From NCBI RefSeq assembly GCF_047275745.1, contig NZ_JBKQWU010000005.1, positions 1 through 64,000 on the forward strand: a stretch of 64,000 nucleotides of DNA, given 5' to 3'. The translations under genes were made by a program, and so were the position numbers. Below the pieces are notes generated by a model. The model was not told where the DNA came from. It ran no database searches and saw only the letters and a program-made list of their open reading frames with translations. This stretch comes from Amaricoccus sp047275745. GTDB lineage: Bacteria > Pseudomonadota > Alphaproteobacteria > Rhodobacterales > Rhodobacteraceae. This document shows positions 60,330-64,000 of the stretch, in pieces; the first letter of the stretch is position 1, and every line of letters begins with the position of its first letter.

Positions 60330-60438
60330 CGCCGCCGGGGCGGCACCTCGCGGGCACGCGCCAGACGCCGCGGGCCGGGACGTTGCCCGATGCCCCGCGC
60401 TTCGCCATAGTTCCCAGATGTCAACGAGGGGAGCCGAG

Positions 60439-61410
60439 ATGGCCAAATCCGGTAAGAAGGCGTCCGGCAGGAACGGGTCCGGCGGGAAGCAGAGCAAGAC
60501 GGGCGGGAAGGACGCCGCCAGGGCCGGGGAGCCGGCGGAAGCCAGCCTGCCCTTCGGCGGCGCCGTCAGCCGGTTCGCCGAGAAGGGCGCGCCGCCCGAG
60601 ATCCGGAAGGCGCTGCGCGACGCCTCCAAGAAGTCGATCCTCGACCCGGACTATCCCTACACCGAGCGGATGTCGTCGGAGGAATACGACGTGGAGGAGG
60701 AACTCTGCCAGCTCGAACTCGTCAAGGTGCAGGACTGGCTCCGCGCGACGGGCCAGCGCATCGTGCTGGTCTTCGAGGGCCGCGACGCCGCCGGCAAGGG
60801 CGGCACGATCAAGGCGCTCACCGAGAACCTCAACCCGCGCCGGGCCCGGATCGTCGCCCTGCCCGCGCCCGACGAGACCGAGCGCGGCCAGTGGTATTTC
60901 CAGCGCTACATCGAGCACCTGCCGACGAGCGGCGAGATGGTGCTGTTCGACCGCTCCTGGTACAACCGCGCCGTGGTCGAGCATGTCTTCGGCTGGTGCA
61001 CGCCCGCGGAGCGCGAGAGGTTCTTCGCGCAGGTCCCGGAATTCGAGGACATGCTGGTGCGCGACGGCATCATCCTCGTCAAGGTCTGGATCGCGATCGG
61101 CCGCGCCGAGCAGCTGCGCCAGTTCCTGCAGCGCGAGCGCGACCCGTTGAAACAATGGAAGCTCAGCGAGACCGACGTCGAGGGTCTGGCCCGCTGGGAC
61201 GACTACACCGCCGCGATCGAGGAGACCTTCGGCCGCACCAACCTGCCGATCGCGCCCTGGGTGGTCGCCTGGGCCGAGGACAAGCGCCGTGCGAGGATCG
61301 CGACCATGCGCGCGATCCTCATGCGGCTCGACTATCCCGGCAAGGTCACCTCCGCGCCCGACCCGCTCATCTGCGGCGGGCCCGAGATCCTGCGCCGGAA
61401 GAGCCTCTGA
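60439..61410 (+). CDS. ppk2: Polyphosphate kinase 2
   Basis: The 323-residue PPK2-family enzyme transfers phosphate between polyphosphate and a nucleoside di- or monophosphate. It has Walker A FEGRDAAGKGGTIKALTENL, then RRARIVALPAPDETERGQWY, Walker B MVLFDRSWYNRAVVEHVFGW and the lid region with RERDPLKQWKLSETD. A Lys/Gly-rich disordered N-terminus (MAKSGKKASGRNGSGGKQSK) precedes. The start at 60439 has GAGGGGAG upstream; an ATG seven codons earlier (60418) is an alternative. Confidence 0.93.
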   Translation: MAKSGKKASGRNGSGGKQSKTGGKDAARAGEPAEASLPFGGAVSRFAEKGAPPEIRKALRDASKKSILDPDYPYTERMSSEEYDVEEELCQLELVKVQDWLRATGQRIVLVFEGRDAAGKGGTIKALTENLNPRRARIVALPAPDETERGQWYFQRYIEHLPTSGEMVLFDRSWYNRAVVEHVFGWCTPAERERFFAQVPEFEDMLVRDGIILVKVWIAIGRAEQLRQFLQRERDPLKQWKLSETDVEGLARWDDYTAAIEETFGRTNLPIAPWVVAWAEDKRRARIATMRAILMRLDYPGKVTSAPDPLICGGPEILRRKSL

Positions 61411-61548
61411 ACCGGGACGGCCGCCGGTTCCGGCGCGGCGCCTTCGGCGCTGTTCGGGGCGCCACCCCTTGCGCTCCGGCGCCGCCGCGCCCATTTCAAT
61501 CGCGAACGCGCCCGCGCGGGCGCCCAGCAGAGGACCGACCCCACGCTC

Positions 61549-62028
61549 ATGTTCGCTGATCCCGGAACCTTTCGTCTCTCGCTCGCGGGCCTGCCCGACC
61601 CCGATCACGATCCGCAGTTCTACCGCGGTGTTCCGGCGCGTCGTTTCGCGTCCTGGTTGATCGACGTCGCGATCATCCTCTGCGTCGGCGTGCCGATCGC
61701 GGTCATCTTCGGGGTGCTGACGCTCGGCATCGGTTTCATCGCCTTCCCGCTCATCGTGCCGGCCGTGGGCTTCGCCTATCGTGTCGGGACGATCACCGAC
61801 CGGTCGGCGACCTGGGGCATGCGGATCATGGGGATCGAGTTCCGTCGCGGCGACGGCCGGCGCTTCGATTTCCCGACCGCGCTCGGCCATGTCGCGATCT
61901 ACACGGTGTCGATGATGTTCGTGCTGGTCCAGATGGTGAGTTGCGTCATGATGCTCGGCACGCGATATGGGCAGGGCCTGTCCGACATCGTGCTGCGCAC
62001 AACCGCCATTAACCGCCCGATAGATTGA
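61549..62028 (+). CDS. RDD-family membrane protein
   Basis: The 159-residue protein has the RDD signature at YRGVPARRFASWLIDVAIIL and two to three membrane segments (CVGVPIAVIFGVLTLGIGFI, AFPLIVPAVGFAYRV, VAIYTVSMMFVLVQMVSCVM). TWGMRIMGIEFRR is typical of the family. Function is unproven; some members are ion antiporters. It starts 138 bases after ppk2 and precedes bpt on the same strand. Confidence 0.87.
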   Translation: MFADPGTFRLSLAGLPDPDHDPQFYRGVPARRFASWLIDVAIILCVGVPIAVIFGVLTLGIGFIAFPLIVPAVGFAYRVGTITDRSATWGMRIMGIEFRRGDGRRFDFPTALGHVAIYTVSMMFVLVQMVSCVMMLGTRYGQGLSDIVLRTTAINRPID

Positions 62029-62126
62029 AGCTTCGCGGGGCCGGGGCGGGTACCAGAATCCTGTTGCCCGCCGCCGGAGGCTGTAGTTAGCTTCCTTCCC
62101 TGGGGACAGGAGTTCAGGGGTCCGTC

Positions 62127-62945
62127 ATGCGCCACAGCTTGCCGCAGTCGCACCAGTTCTACGTCACGGCGCCTCAGCCGTGCCCCTATCTTGGTGGCCG
62201 GGTCGAACGCAAGCTTTTCACCGCGCTGCAGGGCGATGGCGCCTCGCATCTGAACGATGTCCTCTCGCATCAGGGGTTCCGGCGGTCGCAGAACGTGCTC
62301 TACCGCCCCTCCTGCGCGGGCTGCTCCGCCTGCCTCTCGGCCCGCATCGTGGTCGATACCTTCGAGCCGAGCCGCGGCCAGCGCCGGATCATGAAGCGCA
62401 ACGCCGCGATCGAGCGGATCGTGACCAGCCCTTGGGCGACCGAGCCGCAATACGCGCTGTTCCGCCGTTACCTCGATGCGCGCCACGCGACCGGCGGCAT
62501 GGCCGACATGGACATGCACGAGTTCGCGGCGATGATCGAGGAAACGCCGGTGCGGAGCCGGGTGATCGAATACTACCTGCCGCGCGCCGGGGGTGGCCGC
62601 GAACTCATCGCCGTCTGCCTCACGGATCTGCTGACCGACGGCGTCTCGATGGTCTATTCCTTCTTCGATCCGGCGATGACGCGCGACAGCCTCGGCGCCT
62701 TCGTGATCCTCGACCATGTAGAGATCGCGCGCGAGGCGGGCCTGCCTTACGTCTATCTCGGTTACTGGGTGCCCGGCAGCGCGAAGATGGATTACAAGGC
62801 GCGCTACCGCCCGCTCGAGATCTTCTACGAAGGCCGCTGGAGCCTCTTGCCGGAAGCCGATCTCTCGACGATCAACCGGCGCCAGGGCGACCGGACGAAT
62901 ATCGTCGATCAGGTCGCCGCGATCGAACTGCCGGCGACGAAATAG
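62127..62945 (+). CDS. bpt: Aspartate/glutamate leucyltransferase (Bpt/Ate family)
   Basis: The 272-residue protein transfers leucine (or arginine) from aminoacyl-tRNA to N-terminal acidic residues, marking proteins for ClpAP through the N-degron pathway. It begins HQFYVTAPQPCPYLGGRVER, has the Cys cluster SCAGCSACLSARI, and later VYSFFDPAMTRDSLGAFVIL, YLGYWVPGSAKMDYKARYRP. Length is normal. It follows the RDD gene by 98 bases. Confidence 0.93.
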   Translation: MRHSLPQSHQFYVTAPQPCPYLGGRVERKLFTALQGDGASHLNDVLSHQGFRRSQNVLYRPSCAGCSACLSARIVVDTFEPSRGQRRIMKRNAAIERIVTSPWATEPQYALFRRYLDARHATGGMADMDMHEFAAMIEETPVRSRVIEYYLPRAGGGRELIAVCLTDLLTDGVSMVYSFFDPAMTRDSLGAFVILDHVEIAREAGLPYVYLGYWVPGSAKMDYKARYRPLEIFYEGRWSLLPEADLSTINRRQGDRTNIVDQVAAIELPATK

Positions 62946-63067
62946 CGCGGCCCGGCCATGCTTCCCGCCAGGGCCGCCGGTTCGGCCGCCCCCGAACCTG
63001 CCCGGATCTGCCCGTCGGGATGCGCCGCTCCGGTCTCGCTCCGGGTCTCGCGGTTCCGGGCCCGCCC

Positions 63068-63631
63068 TCAGGGCTCGCCGCGCCGGGCCCGCACCATCGC
63101 TGCGAGCGCGACAAGCTCGGGATCTTCGAGCCCCAGTCCGGCCAGGCTCGCGACGGTGCTGGCCAAGTACTCGGCATTGGTCCCCATCGGCCCCACCGCC
63201 CGGGCGATCACCTCGGCCTGTTCCTCGGGCGTCAGCCCGCCCCGGTACTGCGCATGGTCGCGGTTCACGACATAGACGTAGCCCTCGACCTCGCGCCCGT
63301 CCTCGAGCCGGAGCGGCAGGCGCGCCTCGTCGTAGGCCCGGCTCACCAATTCGCGCCCGCGCACATAGGCGAGCCCCGCGCCGGCGCCATCGGGCGCGAG
63401 CCGATAGGCCACCCCGGAACACCGCCCGGCCGGATCGGCGTCGAGCGCCAGCACCAGACCCGGCGCCTCCGGCGTGCCGCGGTAATGGATCGAGGTCATG
63501 CAGAAGCCCCGGCGGAAGCCCACGATCTCCGCCCGGACACGCTCGGCATAGTCGAAGCCCGGCCTCCAGATCAGCGAACCATAGGCGAAGATCCAGACCG
63601 GCGCCGCTTCGGTTTCGGTTTCAACCGGCAA
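63068..63631 (-). CDS. chaC: ChaC-type gamma-glutamylcyclotransferase
   Basis: The 187-residue protein starts at a TTG and has the gamma-glutamylcyclotransferase signature IFAYGSLIWRPGFDYAERVR, then GFRRGFCMTSIHYRGTPEAP, GLVLALDADPAGRCSGVAYR and VEGYVYVVNRDHAQYRGGL. It would release 5-oxoproline from gamma-glutamyl peptides such as glutathione. No in-frame ATG lies near the family's usual start, so TTG at 63631 is the best choice. It is divergent from the DUF2125 gene. Confidence 0.88.
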   Translation of the reverse strand: MPVETETEAAPVWIFAYGSLIWRPGFDYAERVRAEIVGFRRGFCMTSIHYRGTPEAPGLVLALDADPAGRCSGVAYRLAPDGAGAGLAYVRGRELVSRAYDEARLPLRLEDGREVEGYVYVVNRDHAQYRGGLTPEEQAEVIARAVGPMGTNAEYLASTVASLAGLGLEDPELVALAAMVRARRGEP

Positions 63632-63682
63632 TCTACTGTTCCCGCCCGCGCCGACGCGCTATTCCTGCGCGGGGGTTAGAAC

Positions 63683-64000
63683 ATGCGCGTTCTCTTTGCA
63701 ATCGTGGTGCTCGCGGCGGCCGGCTGGGGCGGGTTCTGGTACTGGAACGCGTCGATGCGCGACGAGGCCCTGACCGGCTGGCTCGAGGCGCGGCGCGCGG
63801 CGGGCTGGATCGCCGAGGCCGAGGTCCGCGTCACCGGGTTCCCGAACCGGGTCGATTCCATCGTGAGCGGCCTCGATCTCGCCAATCCCGACGCGGGCTG
63901 GTCCTGGTCCGCCTCCGAATTCCAGATCCTCTCGCAGACCTGGAAACCACTGCATGTCATCGCGGTCTGGCCCGACCACCAGACTGTCGCGACGCCCTAC
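63683..64000 (+). CDS. DUF2125 protein, N-terminal part (runs off the right edge)
   Basis: The first 106 codons read MRVLFAIVVLAAAGWGGFWY and continue with a signal anchor, then VTGFPNRVDSIVSGLDLANP and HVIAVWPDHQTVATPY. FPNRxD plus a GWxW segment is the DUF2125 pattern of alphaproteobacterial periplasmic or membrane-anchored proteins. Function is unknown. It lies 51 bases beyond the divergent chaC start and continues outside the window. Confidence 0.82.
   Translation, partial: MRVLFAIVVLAAAGWGGFWYWNASMRDEALTGWLEARRAAGWIAEAEVRVTGFPNRVDSIVSGLDLANPDAGWSWSASEFQILSQTWKPLHVIAVWPDHQTVATPY

Overview
The window is high-GC, gene-dense DNA of an alphaproteobacterium, most likely a marine-type Rhodobacterales/Paracoccaceae (Roseobacter-like) member. 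This rests on the trpE / trpG-trpD-trpC-moaC-moeA-lexA gene order, a GAAC-N7-GAAC SOS box at lexA, a DUF2125 gene, LuxI/LuxR quorum sensing, several RTX-type calcium-binding proteins and a Uup-type ABC-F protein. These are established lineage traits; the species assignment is inference.

Region 1 (1-7.4 kb) is accessory DNA. It opens with the start of an IS3-family orfA running off the left edge, then a frameshifted metallo-beta-lactamase-fold pseudogene. A hydroxyquinol (1,2,4-trihydroxybenzene) pathway follows on the minus strand: flavin hydroxylase, maleylacetate reductase and hydroxyquinol 1,2-dioxygenase. A divergent TetR regulator lies beyond them, with three similar operator-like boxes between. 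Then come a decayed IS1182-type transposase, a short phage-capsid-like fragment and a tRNA-Met whose 3' end faces all of this, so the tRNA may be an integration hotspot.

Region 2 (7.5-19.3 kb) is a nine-gene minus-strand polyamine cluster: two gamma-glutamylpolyamine-synthetase-like glutamine synthetases, two PuuB-like FAD oxidoreductases (one fused in frame to an N-terminal sulfotransferase-like domain), PotF-PotG-PotH-PotI uptake proteins and agmatinase.

Region 3 (19.4-31.1 kb) holds a Nudix hydrolase, a small unknown protein with dapD, a LOG-family protein, metY, two paralogous RTX-repeat proteins with duplicated upstream leaders, an ABC-F ATPase and a glycine-zipper lipoprotein ending at a strong terminator. 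Region 4 (31.2-39.1 kb) has a DEAD-box helicase, a porin, a YedK/HMCES protein, a PilP-like protein carrying an in-frame (VG)n microsatellite, a SIMPL protein and an aminotransferase.

Region 5 (39.2-48.0 kb) is PpiD, tryptophan synthesis, molybdenum cofactor synthesis and LexA. Region 6 (48.3-50.9 kb) is a quorum-sensing block: an XRE regulator with a near-canonical lux box upstream, luxI whose ribosome-binding site lies in a 10-bp-stem hairpin, luxR with a TTG start, and a divergent LuxR-like protein that ends where the DNA-binding domain should begin. This block is the most interesting part of the window.

Region 7 (50.9-64 kb) carries DUF72, an EamA transporter, pyrophosphatase, a FadL-like protein, an M10 RTX protease, an unknown P-loop ATPase coupled to a CDF metal transporter, MetA (Glu111, hence probably the acetyltransferase matching MetY), an alpha/beta hydrolase, PPK2, an RDD protein, Bpt, ChaC and the start of a DUF2125 gene.
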